Positions 49,061-58,076 of a stretch of DNA of 64,000 bases are shown piece after piece. The notes beneath the pieces are model-generated. The model had not been told where the DNA came from and ran no database searches. It saw nothing but the letters and a program-made list of their open reading frames with translations. Source of the stretch: Mesorhizobium sp. GTDB lineage: Bacteria > Pseudomonadota > Alphaproteobacteria > Rhizobiales > Rhizobiaceae. Position 1 is the first letter of the stretch. Every line of letters starts with the position of its first letter. Where the stretch lies: positions 62,001 to 126,000 of the forward strand of contig NZ_JANJTZ010000066.1 in assembly GCF_024710845.1 (NCBI RefSeq), written 5' to 3'. Both the position numbers and the translations under genes were made by a program.

Positions 49061-49842
49061 CTCGCCTGCGAGATGGTGGCGGCCATTTCGTCGGCGGCCT
49101 TGATGACCTTCGAGTTCATCTCATAGGCGCGCTGGGCCGAGATCATGTCGGTGATCTCCTTGACGGGGTCGACGTTGGAGTTTTCGAGATAGCCCTGCTC
49201 GATCGTGCCGAAGCCGGGGTCTCCGGCGACGCCGACGATTGCCGGACCGGAGGCCTCCGTCTCGCCGAACAGGTTGTCGCCGAGAGGGGCAAGACCCGCC
49301 TCGTTGGCGAAGGTGGCGAGCGTGAGCTGTCCGAGTTCCTGGACGGCGGCCTGGCCGTCGATCCTGGCGAAGACCTGTCCCGACTTGTTGACGATGACCT
49401 CGACCGCATCGGACGGAACGGTGATCGACGGCATGACCGGGTTGCCGTCGATGGTGACGAGCTGGCCCGTGGCGTTTGTGTTGAAAGCGCCGGCGCGCGT
49501 GTAGAGCGTCTCGCCGTTCGGCCCCTCGATCTGGAACATGCCGGAGCCGACCAGGGCGAGATCGTATTTGTTGCCGGTGCTGGTCAGCGATCCCTGGATG
49601 TGCAGGTTGCGGATGGCGGCCGTCTTGACGCCGAGGCCGATATGGGCGCCTTCGGGAACGACGGAGGCGTTGGCCTGGTTGGGCACGCCCGCCAGCCGCT
49701 CGACCTGGTAGAGCAGGTCGGAGAATTCCGCCCGCGCGCGCTTGAAGCCCGTCGTGTTGATGTTGGCGATGTTGTTGGCGATGACCTCGAGATTGGTCTG
49801 CTGGGCATTCATGCCCGTCGCGGCTATGGCGAGTGCTCTCAT
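49057..49842 (-). CDS. flgG: Distal rod protein FlgG
   Basis: A 261-residue protein with the full rod signature: [44 protein letters not shown] at the N-terminus and [42 protein letters not shown] at the C-terminus. Length is the family norm. It is secreted and forms the distal rod. It follows fliE after 12 bases. Confidence 0.95.
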   Translation of the reverse strand: MRALAIAATGMNAQQTNLEVIANNIANINTTGFKRARAEFSDLLYQVERLAGVPNQANASVVPEGAHIGLGVKTAAIRNLHIQGSLTSTGNKYDLALVGSGMFQIEGPNGETLYTRAGAFNTNATGQLVTIDGNPVMPSITVPSDAVEVIVNKSGQVFARIDGQAAVQELGQLTLATFANEAGLAPLGDNLFGETEASGPAIVGVAGDPGFGTIEQGYLENSNVDPVKEITDMISAQRAYEMNSKVIKAADEMAATISQAR

Positions 49843-49854
49843 ACTCTTTACTCC

Positions 49855-50172
49855 TCAGATCGCCATACGGCTGACTTCGAGATAGGCGGTGACGATCTTG
49901 TCGCGGATGGCGATGGCGGTCTGGAGCGAACGCTCGGCGCTCATCACGGAATCGACGACTTCGCGGGTGGTGACGTCGCCGCCCTGCAGCGCCTTCATCG
50001 ACACCTGGTCGGCGTTCTGGAGAGTGCCGATGGCACTGCTGGCGGCGTTGGAGAGCGCCTTGGCGAGCGAGGCTCCGAAATCCAGCGTCGACCCCGCTTC
50101 GCCGACCTTTGCCGGACTTTCGAAGGGGCTGCTCGCGCCAGCGCCGCCGATCGGGGATATGCCGCTGATCAT
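49855..50172 (-). CDS. fliE: Flagellar protein FliE
   Basis: A 105-residue protein. The conserved C-terminal half, [76 protein letters not shown], joins the MS ring to the proximal rod. Its start overlaps the flgC stop by four bases. Confidence 0.93.
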   Translation of the reverse strand: MISGISPIGGAGASSPFESPAKVGEAGSTLDFGASLAKALSNAASSAIGTLQNADQVSMKALQGGDVTTREVVDSVMSAERSLQTAIAIRDKIVTAYLEVSRMAI

Positions 50173-50588
50173 GACTGGGTCCTCAGGAGGTCGATGGTCA
50201 TCGAGATGAGCTCGCGCGCCTGTTTGATGGTCTGGAGATTGGCCTCGTAGGACCGGTTCGCCTCGCGCATGTCGGCCATCTCGACCAGCATGTTGACGTT
50301 CGGCATCTTGACGTAGCCCTTTTCGTCGGCCGCCTGGTGCCCGGGCATGTATTCCATCGGGAATTCAGTCGGATCGGTCGCGCGCGAGGCCACGGCGACG
50401 AAGGACGCGCCGCTCTGGCGATCGATCAGCGAGCCGAAACTGATGGTCTTGCGGACATAGGGGTCTTCCTGCGCGGAGTTCGCGGTCGACTGCGCGTTCG
50501 CCAGGTTCTCCGCGACGACGCGCAGCCGTTCGGACTGGGCGGTGAGGCCGGAGGCGGCGATGCGCAGCGAGGTTGTCAGTGGATCCAT
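50169..50588 (-). CDS. flgC: Proximal rod protein FlgC
   Basis: A 139-residue rod protein. It has N-terminal [78 protein letters not shown] at the C-terminus, and the [14 protein letters not shown] motif. It follows flgB after seven bases. Confidence 0.94.
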   Translation of the reverse strand: MDPLTTSLRIAASGLTAQSERLRVVAENLANAQSTANSAQEDPYVRKTISFGSLIDRQSGASFVAVASRATDPTEFPMEYMPGHQAADEKGYVKMPNVNMLVEMADMREANRSYEANLQTIKQARELISMTIDLLRTQS

Positions 50589-50595
50589 GGCCGCC

Positions 50596-50973
50596 TCACT
50601 TCGCCGTCATCAGGAACATGCGATGGAAGGATTTGACGATCGCGGTATTCAGTTCGAATGCCTGCCGGACCTCGTTCGACTTGATCAGCTCATCCTCAAC
50701 CTGCACGCTGTTGCCGGAGGGCAGGGCCGAAGCCTGGGTGCGCGCCTGCGTGCCGAATCCCGCATCCGTGCCACCGATCGCAATGTGTCCCGGATTGGTG
50801 ACGGAGACGGCGGAGGTGCTCGTCTTCAGGACCTTCTCGAACGGAGTGACGTCGACGGCGCGGTATCCGGGCGTGTTGGCATTGGCGATGTTGCTCGTGA
50901 GCGCCGACTGGCGCGCAGACAGCCAATCCGCCTGGAAGGAGGCAAGCTGGAACAGTTGCACTGACTGAACCAT
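50596..50973 (-). CDS. flgB: Proximal rod protein FlgB
   Basis: A 125-residue rod protein: [42 protein letters not shown] at the N-terminus and the helical [32 protein letters not shown] at the C-terminus. ATG 50973 opens the long operon flgB-flgC-fliE-flgG-flgA-flgI-motE-flgH-fliL-fliP. The flagellar promoter element lies 43 bases upstream; an upstream in-frame extension of 77 codons is not rod-like. Confidence 0.93.
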   Translation of the reverse strand: MVQSVQLFQLASFQADWLSARQSALTSNIANANTPGYRAVDVTPFEKVLKTSTSAVSVTNPGHIAIGGTDAGFGTQARTQASALPSGNSVQVEDELIKSNEVRQAFELNTAIVKSFHRMFLMTAK

Positions 50974-51016
50974 CAACGGTTCCCTGCGACGTTTCTCTGG
51001 CGAGTGAAAACGACGA

Positions 51017-51038
51017 TAGGAAACGTGACTTGCGCGGA
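51017..51038 (-). promoter_or_regulatory. Flagellar promoter-like element before flgB
   Basis: In gene orientation: TCCGCGCAAG, nine bases, CTA, ending 43 bases before the flgB ATG. A further CGCAAG lies a few bases upstream (51040-51045 in complement), giving a CAAG direct repeat. It lies in the gap between the small membrane protein gene (ends 51086) and flgB. Confidence 0.6.
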
Positions 51039-51085
51039 CCTTGCGAGGGGGTGGCGTGCGCGCGGGCCGCTGATGGAACGAGAGG

Positions 51086-51718
51086 CTAGTGGGCGATCTC
51101 GAGCACCCGGTCGGCCGTGGTGACCAGCACCCAGCTGCCGTTACGCTTCTCGATCTTGGCGACCCGGCTGTTGTCGGGCAAAAGCGAGCCGCGCTGGACG
51201 ACATAGAGGCCCTGGTCGTCCTGAATCATCGCGCGTCCGTTGGCGACATGGACGAGTTCGAATTCCGGAACTGGGGCCGGGAAGGGCTGTTCGACCGTCC
51301 GCGGACCGTCGTCTTCGCTGCTGGTCGGTGGGGTGGTGCCGGTCGTGAACGTATCGAGGTCGGTCTCGTGGCTGTCTCGCGCCGCCTGTTCGGACGCGGC
51401 GCGATCGGCTGGGATCGCGCCTCTTGGCGTCCGACCACTCGAAGGAATGTTATCCAGCTTCACCGCGCGGATGCCGAACTGGTCCTGATTGAAGAAGACG
51501 TACCAGGGGAAGAAAGCGCAGAAGCCGCTGAGAACGATGCCGGACGCAAAGAGGACGAGATCGCCGCGCGAATAGCTGCGGGAAAAGCCAAAGCGGCTGC
51601 GCTGCTCCGACGCCTTGGCGGCAGGCGCCCGCGGCGTGCGCTTCCAGGAGAATCGGCGAAACGCGTCGGTCAGGCCGGCATTGCGAATCTCCATCCGGTC
51701 AGGCTGCTTGCTGGCCAT
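51086..51718 (-). CDS. Single-pass membrane protein of unknown function, in the flagellar cluster
   Basis: A 210-residue protein. A basic N-terminus of about 50 residues is followed by one membrane segment (DLVLFASGIVLSGFCAFFPWYVFF), a disordered Ser/Thr/Pro-rich linker, and a C-terminal beta-rich domain (FELVHVANGRAMIQDDQGLYVVQRGSLLPDNSRVAKIEKRNGSWVLVTTADRVLEI). The C-terminal domain recalls the periplasmic clamp domains of secretion proteins, but I cannot name the family. It overlaps the end of fliI by 20 bases and is the last gene of that operon. A structural or export role is inferred from location. Confidence 0.7.
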   Translation of the reverse strand: MASKQPDRMEIRNAGLTDAFRRFSWKRTPRAPAAKASEQRSRFGFSRSYSRGDLVLFASGIVLSGFCAFFPWYVFFNQDQFGIRAVKLDNIPSSGRTPRGAIPADRAASEQAARDSHETDLDTFTTGTTPPTSSEDDGPRTVEQPFPAPVPEFELVHVANGRAMIQDDQGLYVVQRGSLLPDNSRVAKIEKRNGSWVLVTTADRVLEIAH

Positions 51719-53081
51719 TTGGCGCCTCCCTTGACTTCAGATGACGTGCGAGGTCCCCGAACGGGTCCCTTGTGCGCGGATCGGCCGGCGATTGTCCGAG
51801 CGCTTCGTAGATCAACGGCACCTGCCGGACGGCAATGTCGAGATCGATGTCCGACCCCGCCGAATAGGCGCCGAGAAGCCGGATATCCCTCGTCTCCTCG
51901 TAGCGGGAGATCATCGCCTTGAGCCGGGTCACCAGTGCCTTCTCGTCATCGGTCCAGGCGCGCCCGGACAGTCTGGAGATTGAGGCGAGCGGATTGACGG
52001 CGGGGAAGCGCCCCTGTTCGGCGATCGAGCGGTCGAGGACGACATGGCCGTCGAGGATGCCGCGGACGCTGTCGGCGATCGGATCGTTGTGATCGTCGCC
52101 GTCGACGAGGACGGAGATGATCGCCGTTATCGAGCCGGTCTCGCCGGTTGTGCCGGGGCCGGCCCGTTCCAGCAGTTTCGGCAGTTCGGTGAAGACCGAG
52201 GCCGGATAGCCTCGAGCGATCGGAGGTTCCCCCGCGGATGTCGCCACCTCGCGCAGCGCGTGCGCAAAGCGGGTGACGGAATCGACGATCAGCAGGACGC
52301 GGTCGCCCCGGTCGCGGAAATATTCGGCGACGCTCATGGCGGTCGCGGGCGCGCGCCGGCGCATCATCGCGCTCTCGTCGCTGGTCGAGACGACCGCCAC
52401 GGTCTTGGCCATGTTCTTCGGGCCAACGGTGTCTTCCAGGAACTCACGCACTTCGCGGCCGCGTTCGCCGACGAGCGAGACGACCGCCGTGTCGAAGGCG
52501 TCGGCGGCGGCGAGCATCGCGAGCAGCGTCGACTTGCCGACGCCGGAGCCGGCGAACACGCCCATGCGCTGTCCGAAGCAGAGCGGCGTGAAGATGTCGA
52601 TCACCCGCACGCCTGTCTTGAAGGGAGCGTCGACCCGCTGGCGGGTCATCGCATTGGCAGCATGGCCCGACGCGTGTCTCTCGCCCTGGGCAAGCTGCGG
52701 ACCCCCATCGATCGGGCGGCCCAGAGCGTTGACGACGCGGCCGCGCCAGGAACTGTCCGGACGCACGATCAGCGGCCCGCAATTGAACACCGGTGTGTCG
52801 ATCGCGAGATCGGCGGTGGTCTGGAAGGGCGAGACAAGGACGTCGTCCGGCGTCACACGCACGATTTCGCCAGCGCGGCGTCCCTTCGGCCCGTCGTGCT
52901 CGACGACATCGCCGATGCAGGCTTTGCGGGACAGGCCGCGCACGCGGTAGTGCGTTGCGGACACCTCGACCACGCGGCCGCCCATGCGCATGAGCGCGTC
53001 GGGAGCGGCGAAGCGGGCCATCGCCTGTTCGAGCGCCAGGAGCCGGTTCGGTCCGGGGGGCGCTGGGGAGTCGAGTGTCAT
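51699..53081 (-). CDS. fliI: Flagellar export ATPase FliI
   Basis: A 460-residue F1-beta-like ATPase. Walker A is GVFAGSGVGKSTLL, Walker B is RVLLIVDSVTRFAHA, and conserved IDIFTPLCFGQRMG and GLSRKACIGDVVEHDG are present. It energises unfolding and delivery of export substrates with FliH and FliJ. It follows flgF after 13 bases and overlaps the membrane protein gene downstream. Confidence 0.95.
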   Translation of the reverse strand: MTLDSPAPPGPNRLLALEQAMARFAAPDALMRMGGRVVEVSATHYRVRGLSRKACIGDVVEHDGPKGRRAGEIVRVTPDDVLVSPFQTTADLAIDTPVFNCGPLIVRPDSSWRGRVVNALGRPIDGGPQLAQGERHASGHAANAMTRQRVDAPFKTGVRVIDIFTPLCFGQRMGVFAGSGVGKSTLLAMLAAADAFDTAVVSLVGERGREVREFLEDTVGPKNMAKTVAVVSTSDESAMMRRRAPATAMSVAEYFRDRGDRVLLIVDSVTRFAHALREVATSAGEPPIARGYPASVFTELPKLLERAGPGTTGETGSITAIISVLVDGDDHNDPIADSVRGILDGHVVLDRSIAEQGRFPAVNPLASISRLSGRAWTDDEKALVTRLKAMISRYEETRDIRLLGAYSAGSDIDLDIAVRQVPLIYEALGQSPADPRTRDPFGDLARHLKSREAPNGQQAA

Positions 53082-53094
53082 CGCGGTTCAGATC

Positions 53095-53817
53095 TCAGCG
53101 GCTGCCGAGCGTCTTGACGGCATCGGCGAACGTCTGTTCGGTCTGCTTCATCGCCGAGCCCGCGCTTTCGAAGGCGCGCTGGACCATGATGAGCCGCGTC
53201 ATCTCCAGGACGGGATTGACGTTGGAATCCTCGACGAAGCCCTGGAGGACGCCGCTGTCGGTGCGGTCGACCACCGGCTGTTGCGTGCCGTTCGCCAGCA
53301 CGCCGGAATTGGCGAAGCGGGTGAAGTTCTCGCCCGGTTCGAAGCTGAAGAGCCCGAATGCACCGACCTGCTGGCCGTCCTGGCGGATGAAGCCGTCGGC
53401 GCTGACCACGGGCGCGCCGGCGGCCGGATCGAGCTGCAGCGCGGTTCCGGAAGCGTCGAGCACCGGATAGCCTTCGACCGAGACGATCTGCCCGGTCTGG
53501 AGCATGGAAAAGCGGCCGTCCCTGGTCATGACCTGCCCAGCCGGCGTGTCCAGCGCGAACCAGGCATCTCCTCGCACGGCGAAGTCGAAGGGGTTCTCGG
53601 TGGCACGGAAGCCGCCCTTGGCCTGAGAGAGATAGGTGCCGCCGGTGGACACGAAGGCGGTTGCTTCCGGGCCGGTGCCGCTCAGCACATCCTCGAATTT
53701 GATCTGCGTCGCGCGGAAGCCGACCGTGCCGGCGTTCGCGACATTGTCGGCGATGGTGTTGAGACGCCGCTCGAGCGCGATCTGCGACGACAGGGCGACG
53801 TAGAGCGAATCCTGCAT
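53095..53817 (-). CDS. flgF: Proximal rod protein FlgF
   Basis: A 240-residue rod protein: [36 protein letters not shown] at the N-terminus and [46 protein letters not shown] at the C-terminus. It begins one base after the upstream gene's stop. Secreted rod subunit. Confidence 0.93.
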   Translation of the reverse strand: MQDSLYVALSSQIALERRLNTIADNVANAGTVGFRATQIKFEDVLSGTGPEATAFVSTGGTYLSQAKGGFRATENPFDFAVRGDAWFALDTPAGQVMTRDGRFSMLQTGQIVSVEGYPVLDASGTALQLDPAAGAPVVSADGFIRQDGQQVGAFGLFSFEPGENFTRFANSGVLANGTQQPVVDRTDSGVLQGFVEDSNVNPVLEMTRLIMVQRAFESAGSAMKQTEQTFADAVKTLGSR

Positions 53818-53818
53818 G

Positions 53819-54595
53819 TCAGTAGACTCTCATCTTCTGCATGGTCAGCAGAAGGTCCGTCGAGATGCCGTATTCGGGCTGGGTGAAGAGCGTGCTGACC
53901 AGCGAGGCCGCCGACGTCGTGGGATTGTCGATCTCCCACAGGGTGGTGAAGCGGTTGATGAATTCGCCCAGCTTATCGGGATCCTTGAAATCCTCGAGGT
54001 CGATGCGGTCTTCGATCAGCTTGGCCTGCTTGTCGATATCGGCATTGCCGAAGGCGTCGGGCAGGCCGAGCGCCGTGAAGACGACCTCCTTGAGGGCGGG
54101 ATCGGCCAGGATCTGATAGGCATTGGTGATCGTTGCCGCTTTGCGATCGAAATACAGAGCCAGTCGCACACCTTCGTTCTGGTCGCCGGCGTTCTGCTCG
54201 AGGGTCTGTCGCAGGTATTTGTCCACCGTCCCCTGTTGTGCCTTGGTGAAGATGGTCGCGGTCTCGCCATAGGCGGCGAAGTTGAAGGTGTCGACGAACT
54301 CCTTGTAGCGCTTGTCGCTCAATTTGTTTGCGAAGGAGTCTTTCGCCTCGATGCCGCCCTCCAGGGCCTTCACCATGAAGGCCTTGGCGTAGGCCATGTC
54401 CTCCAGGCCGTGCGCCTTCATGGCGTAGCGGAAGAGCCGGTCGTCGGCCATGAACTCCTTGATCGACTTAACCTTCGTGATGTTCTCGAGGTAGTATTCG
54501 GTCTCGCGTTCGACGACGGGCTGGTCCTGGACACGGTCCAGCGACTTGCCGATGTCCTTCGCGATCAGCTGGTAGCTCACATAGGTGTTGATCAA
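53819..54595 (-). CDS. DUF1217-family flagellar protein
   Basis: A 258-residue helical protein ([81 protein letters not shown]...). The family is common beside flgF in rhizobia, and Agrobacterium/Sinorhizobium members are described as flagellar-cluster proteins of unclear role. Start: TTG 54595, with GAAGGA seven bases upstream; it gives the usual N-terminus and sits 37 bases from the flagellar promoter element. A longer frame to ATG 54688 would place that element inside the coding sequence. It leads the operon with flgF, fliI and the 51086 gene. Confidence 0.8.
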   Translation of the reverse strand: MINTYVSYQLIAKDIGKSLDRVQDQPVVERETEYYLENITKVKSIKEFMADDRLFRYAMKAHGLEDMAYAKAFMVKALEGGIEAKDSFANKLSDKRYKEFVDTFNFAAYGETATIFTKAQQGTVDKYLRQTLEQNAGDQNEGVRLALYFDRKAATITNAYQILADPALKEVVFTALGLPDAFGNADIDKQAKLIEDRIDLEDFKDPDKLGEFINRFTTLWEIDNPTTSAASLVSTLFTQPEYGISTDLLLTMQKMRVY

Positions 54596-54632
54596 GCGCG
54601 GGTCCTTCGCGTGGCTTGCCAGCATGAAGCAA

Positions 54633-54654
54633 TAGCGCAACTTCCTTGCGTGAA
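54633..54654 (-). promoter_or_regulatory. Flagellar promoter-like element before the DUF1217-flgF-fliI operon
   Basis: In gene orientation: TTCACGCAAG, nine bases, CTA, ending 37 bases before TTG 54595. It is back to back with the motA element at 54695-54716 in a 156-base divergent promoter region. Confidence 0.6.
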
Positions 54655-54694
54655 GCTGAATCGAGCCGGTTTGCCGCCACGCATCCATTCAAGC

Positions 54695-54716
54695 CTCACA
54701 CAAGGCAGGGGGGCTA
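54695..54716 (+). promoter_or_regulatory. Flagellar promoter-like element before motA
   Basis: CTCACACAAG, nine bases, CTA, ending 35 bases before the motA GTG at 54752. It is the only plus-strand member of the six, yet has the same internal spacing and nearly the same distance to the start codon, which argues against chance. Confidence 0.6.
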
Positions 54717-54751
54717 CGCATCCTGTGCTGAAACAGCGAAGGCAGGTTGCG

Positions 54752-55624
54752 GTGGGAATCATCATCGGGTTGATCGTGACGCTCGGGTGCGTCCTCGGCG
54801 GGTTCATGGCCATGGGTGGCCACATCGAGGTGCTCATCCAGCCGTGGGAAGTCGTGATCATCTGCGGCGCGGCCTTCGGCACGTTTCTCGTCGCCAACTC
54901 GATGAAGACCGTCAAGGACACCGGCAAGGGCGTTCTCGAGGCCTTCAAGCAGGCGGTGCCGAAAGAGCAGGACTATCTCGAAGTTCTCGGCGTGCTGCAC
55001 AGCCTCATGCGCGAGCTTCGCACCAAGTCGCGCAACGAGGTGGAAGCCCATATCGACAACCCGGAGGAGTCGGCCCTGTTCCAGGCCTATCCGTCGATCC
55101 TCAAGAACAAGGGCCTGCTATATTTCATCTGCGACTACTGCCGCCTGATCATCATCGGCAACGCCAAGAGCCACGAGATCGAGGCGCTGATGGACGAGGA
55201 AATCCAGACCATCAAGCACGACAAGCTGAAAGCCTACCAGGCGCTCAACCAGATGAGCGACGGCTTCCCGGCCATCGGCATCTGCGCGGCGGTGCTGGGC
55301 GTCGTCAAGGCGATGGGCGCGCTGGACCAGTCGCCGGAGATCCTCGGCGGGCTCATCGGCGCGGCGCTGGTCGGCACCTTCCTCGGCATCTTCATGTCGT
55401 ATTGCGTCGCCGGTCCGATCGCCAACAAGATCAAGACGGTGCGCGAGAAGAACATGCGCCTCTATGTGATAGTCAAGCAGACGCTTCTCGCCTACATGAA
55501 CGGCTCGCTGCCGCAGGTCGCCATCGAGTTCGGCCGCAAGACGATCTCCTCTCACGACCGGCCGTCGATCGATGCCGTCGAGCAGAGCACGTTGAACGGC
55601 GGCGCCGAGAAGAAGGCGGCGTGA
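54752..55624 (+). CDS. motA: Stator protein MotA
   Basis: A 290-residue four-helix membrane protein ([49 protein letters not shown]...), the rhizobial length. The cytoplasmic loop carries charged residues for FliG contact ([24 protein letters not shown]). The conserved [21 protein letters not shown] and [20 protein letters not shown] follow. GTG 54752 is chosen because AAGGCAGG precedes it and the length matches known MotA. It begins the operon motA-fliM-fliN-fliG-flhB; its partner MotB is in the fliF operon. Confidence 0.93.
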   Translation: MGIIIGLIVTLGCVLGGFMAMGGHIEVLIQPWEVVIICGAAFGTFLVANSMKTVKDTGKGVLEAFKQAVPKEQDYLEVLGVLHSLMRELRTKSRNEVEAHIDNPEESALFQAYPSILKNKGLLYFICDYCRLIIIGNAKSHEIEALMDEEIQTIKHDKLKAYQALNQMSDGFPAIGICAAVLGVVKAMGALDQSPEILGGLIGAALVGTFLGIFMSYCVAGPIANKIKTVREKNMRLYVIVKQTLLAYMNGSLPQVAIEFGRKTISSHDRPSIDAVEQSTLNGGAEKKAA

Positions 55625-55628
55625 TCCG

Positions 55629-56567
55629 ATGACGTCGCTCGGCATCGCTCCAGGATCGCCCGCCGCGCTGCGCAACCTGCTCGTCGAGCGGCTCGTCGGC
55701 GAGACCGCGGAACCCGACCGGGTGACGGCAGCCGCCAGGGCGCTGGGCGAGCGTGCCCTGCCGCCGATGGCCAAGGCGCTCGCGGAACTCGTGCCGTCCT
55801 TGCTGCAGATCGAACTCGAAAGCGTCGAGCTCGGGCGAATCTCGCAGGTCTTTCTCAACGAGAGCAACAACGAGCCGCTGACCGTCGCGTCGTCGGCGAA
55901 TTCGCCCGATGCGCTGGCGATGTCGATGGACGCGGCGGCGGTGTCGCTGTTCACCGCGCTTCTCTTCGGAGCCGGGTCCGACACTCCCGTGGTCGCGCTC
56001 GATCGCGCGCTCTCGGCGATGGAACTCGACATAAGCGGCATGGTGTTCCAGTGCATCGCGCAGTCGCTCAACGGATCGGGCACGCGGGCGCTCAATGTCC
56101 GCTTTCCGCTGTCGCGTCCGATCGCCGGCGAGGACCGGCGCAAGCAGGTGCACCGCGACGGACCGTCGGCTCGGCTCATCTACCGCATTTTCAACGAGGG
56201 CGGTTCGGGCCGGCTCTGCGTGACCATGCCCCAGCGTATCGTGCTTTCCCCGCGTGGCGCCGAGGATGCGCAGCAGCCGGGGTCCGGGGAATGGCAGGCG
56301 CGCTTCGGCGGCGAGATCATGCGGTCCAAGGTGGCGGTGGAGGCGTCGATCCCGATGGGAACGCTGACGCTCGGCGAGGTCGCGTCGCTGTTCGAGGGAC
56401 AGGTGCTCGAGATGCCCGTCGAGGCACCGGGAGAGACCCGGCTCGCATCGAAGGACAAGACGCTGTTCATCTGCGAGTTCGGCAGGCTCGGCGGGCACTA
56501 CACGGTGCGGATCAAGCAGCCTTTCGATCCCGAAGCGGATCTGATGAAAAACCTCCTGCCGCACTGA
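55629..56567 (+). CDS. fliM: Flagellar switch protein FliM
   Basis: A 312-residue C-ring protein with a CheC-like middle domain (residues about 60-220, SLLQIELESVELGRISQVFLNESNNEPL...) and a SpoA domain near 230-305 (VAVEASIPMGTLTLGEVASLFEGQVLEM... FICEFGRLGGHYTVRI). The N-terminal CheY-binding EIDALL-type peptide is not evident, as in other rhizobial FliM. It starts four bases after the motA stop. Confidence 0.9.
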   Translation: MTSLGIAPGSPAALRNLLVERLVGETAEPDRVTAAARALGERALPPMAKALAELVPSLLQIELESVELGRISQVFLNESNNEPLTVASSANSPDALAMSMDAAAVSLFTALLFGAGSDTPVVALDRALSAMELDISGMVFQCIAQSLNGSGTRALNVRFPLSRPIAGEDRRKQVHRDGPSARLIYRIFNEGGSGRLCVTMPQRIVLSPRGAEDAQQPGSGEWQARFGGEIMRSKVAVEASIPMGTLTLGEVASLFEGQVLEMPVEAPGETRLASKDKTLFICEFGRLGGHYTVRIKQPFDPEADLMKNLLPH

Positions 56568-56594
56568 GCGGCGGGGAGGCGACGGAGAGAGACG

Positions 56595-57011
56595 ATGAGC
56601 GAAGCAGCGGCGAAGACACTGGCGGACGGCGAGGACGAGCTGAGCAAGGCGATCGAGGAGCTTCGCGGCGTCCTCAAGGAAGATGACAAGCCGGCGCCCG
56701 TTTCTCCGGGTACCCGCGCTTCGGCTCCGGCTGCCGCCGCGCAAGGTGGCGCCGCTCCCGCGAATTCGAACATCATCATGAACATCCCCGTGGAGCTCCA
56801 GATCGTCCTCGGCGCAGCGGAGATGCCGGTGTCCGAACTGCTGGCGCTGCAGAAGGGGTCGACCGTCAGCCTCAACCGCAGGATCGGCGAGCCCGTGGAC
56901 GTGGTCGTGAACGGGCGCAAGATCGCGCGCGGCGAGATCACCGTGCTGGAAAGCGATCCGTCCCGGTTCGGCGTGAAGCTGACCGAGATCATCACCGCGG
57001 CGAAGTCCTAG
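56595..57011 (+). CDS. fliN: Flagellar switch protein FliN
   Basis: A 138-residue protein with an acidic/Ala-rich N-terminal tail (about 55 residues) and the SpoA domain NIIMNIPVELQIVLGAAEMPVSELLALQKGSTVSLNRRIGEPVDVVVNGRKIARGEITVLESDPSRFGVKLTEII. It forms the lower C ring with FliM. GGAGAGAG precedes ATG 56595. Confidence 0.94.
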   Translation: MSEAAAKTLADGEDELSKAIEELRGVLKEDDKPAPVSPGTRASAPAAAAQGGAAPANSNIIMNIPVELQIVLGAAEMPVSELLALQKGSTVSLNRRIGEPVDVVVNGRKIARGEITVLESDPSRFGVKLTEIITAAKS

Positions 57012-57020
57012 GGACGGCGA

Positions 57021-58040
57021 ATGACCGGCTCGTCGGAAATCGTCCACCTGACGCGAACCCAGAAGGCCGCAGCGATCCTCGTGGCGCTGGGCAAGCCGGC
57101 CGCCGGCCGCCTGCTCAAGTTCTTCAAGCAGGACGAATTGCGCGCGCTGATGGAAGGCGCACGCGAATTGCGGACGATTCCCCAGTCCGAACTCGAGAAG
57201 ATCGTCGCCGAGTTCGAGGCCGAGTTCGCCGAAGGCGCGGGCCTGCTCGATTCCGCAGCCACGATGGACACGATCTTCAGCGAAACGCTGACGCCGGAGG
57301 AAATGACGGCGCTGATGGGCAATGGGCCCGTGCAGACCCAGGTCGATGAGGAACAGCCGATCTGGCCGCAACTCGAGAAGATCGAACCGGCGCGAGTAGG
57401 CGCATTCCTGATGAACGAGCATCCTCAGGCAGCCGCCTTCGCGCTTTCCAATTTCGCGCCGTCCTTCGCCGCCCAGGTGATGATCGTCCTTGACAAGCCC
57501 GTCCGCGGCGAGATCGTGAAGCGCATGCTGGCACTCAGCCCCGCATCTCCAGCCGCGGTCGCGCTCATGGAGGCGCAGATGCGCACCGCACTCATCGAAG
57601 ACAATTCGGCGAAAGCCTCGTCGGGCAGTCAGATACGGGTTGCCAGCGTGCTCAACGAGCTGGACAAGTCTCAACTCGACGACGTGATGGAAGACCTCGC
57701 GTCGGCCGGAGCATCGAATCTCGACGCGATCCGCGCGCAGCTCTTCGCCTTCGAGGACATCGTTTTCCTCGACCAGAAGGCTCGCGTGACGCTCTTCGAC
57801 GGTTTCGCAGCCGACGTCGTAACGCTCGCCCTGCGCGGCGCCTCGGAAGAACTGACCGAAGCCATCCTTTCGGCTCAGGGCGCGCGTGCCCGCCGCATGA
57901 TCGAGGCGGAGCTGAAGGCGGATCCGGGCAACGTGTCGGCGACCGATATCAACAAGGCGCGCAAGCTGATCGCGTCGACCGCGATCCGCCTTTCCGGCGA
58001 AGGTTCCCTGCAACTGCCCCAGGCACAGGAAGCCGCCTGA
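57021..58040 (+). CDS. fliG: Flagellar switch protein FliG
   Basis: A 339-residue protein with N-terminal FliF-binding (LTRTQKAAAILVALGKPAAGRLLKFFKQDELRALM), middle and C-terminal armadillo-like domains (LEKIEPARVGAFLMNEHPQAAAFALSNF... FAFEDIVFLDQKARVTLFDG). The torque helix near the end carries RARRMIEAELKADPGNVSATDINKARKLI. It couples stator and rotor. Follows fliN after nine bases. Confidence 0.92.
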   Translation: MTGSSEIVHLTRTQKAAAILVALGKPAAGRLLKFFKQDELRALMEGARELRTIPQSELEKIVAEFEAEFAEGAGLLDSAATMDTIFSETLTPEEMTALMGNGPVQTQVDEEQPIWPQLEKIEPARVGAFLMNEHPQAAAFALSNFAPSFAAQVMIVLDKPVRGEIVKRMLALSPASPAAVALMEAQMRTALIEDNSAKASSGSQIRVASVLNELDKSQLDDVMEDLASAGASNLDAIRAQLFAFEDIVFLDQKARVTLFDGFAADVVTLALRGASEELTEAILSAQGARARRMIEAELKADPGNVSATDINKARKLIASTAIRLSGEGSLQLPQAQEAA

Positions 58041-58076
58041 GCCCAGAACGGCTCGGCCTGATCGGACATCGCTTCC

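Noticed and set aside
53819-54688. ATG 54688 as start of the DUF1217 gene
   Set aside because: It would put the flagellar promoter element inside the coding sequence and add residues not typical of the family.
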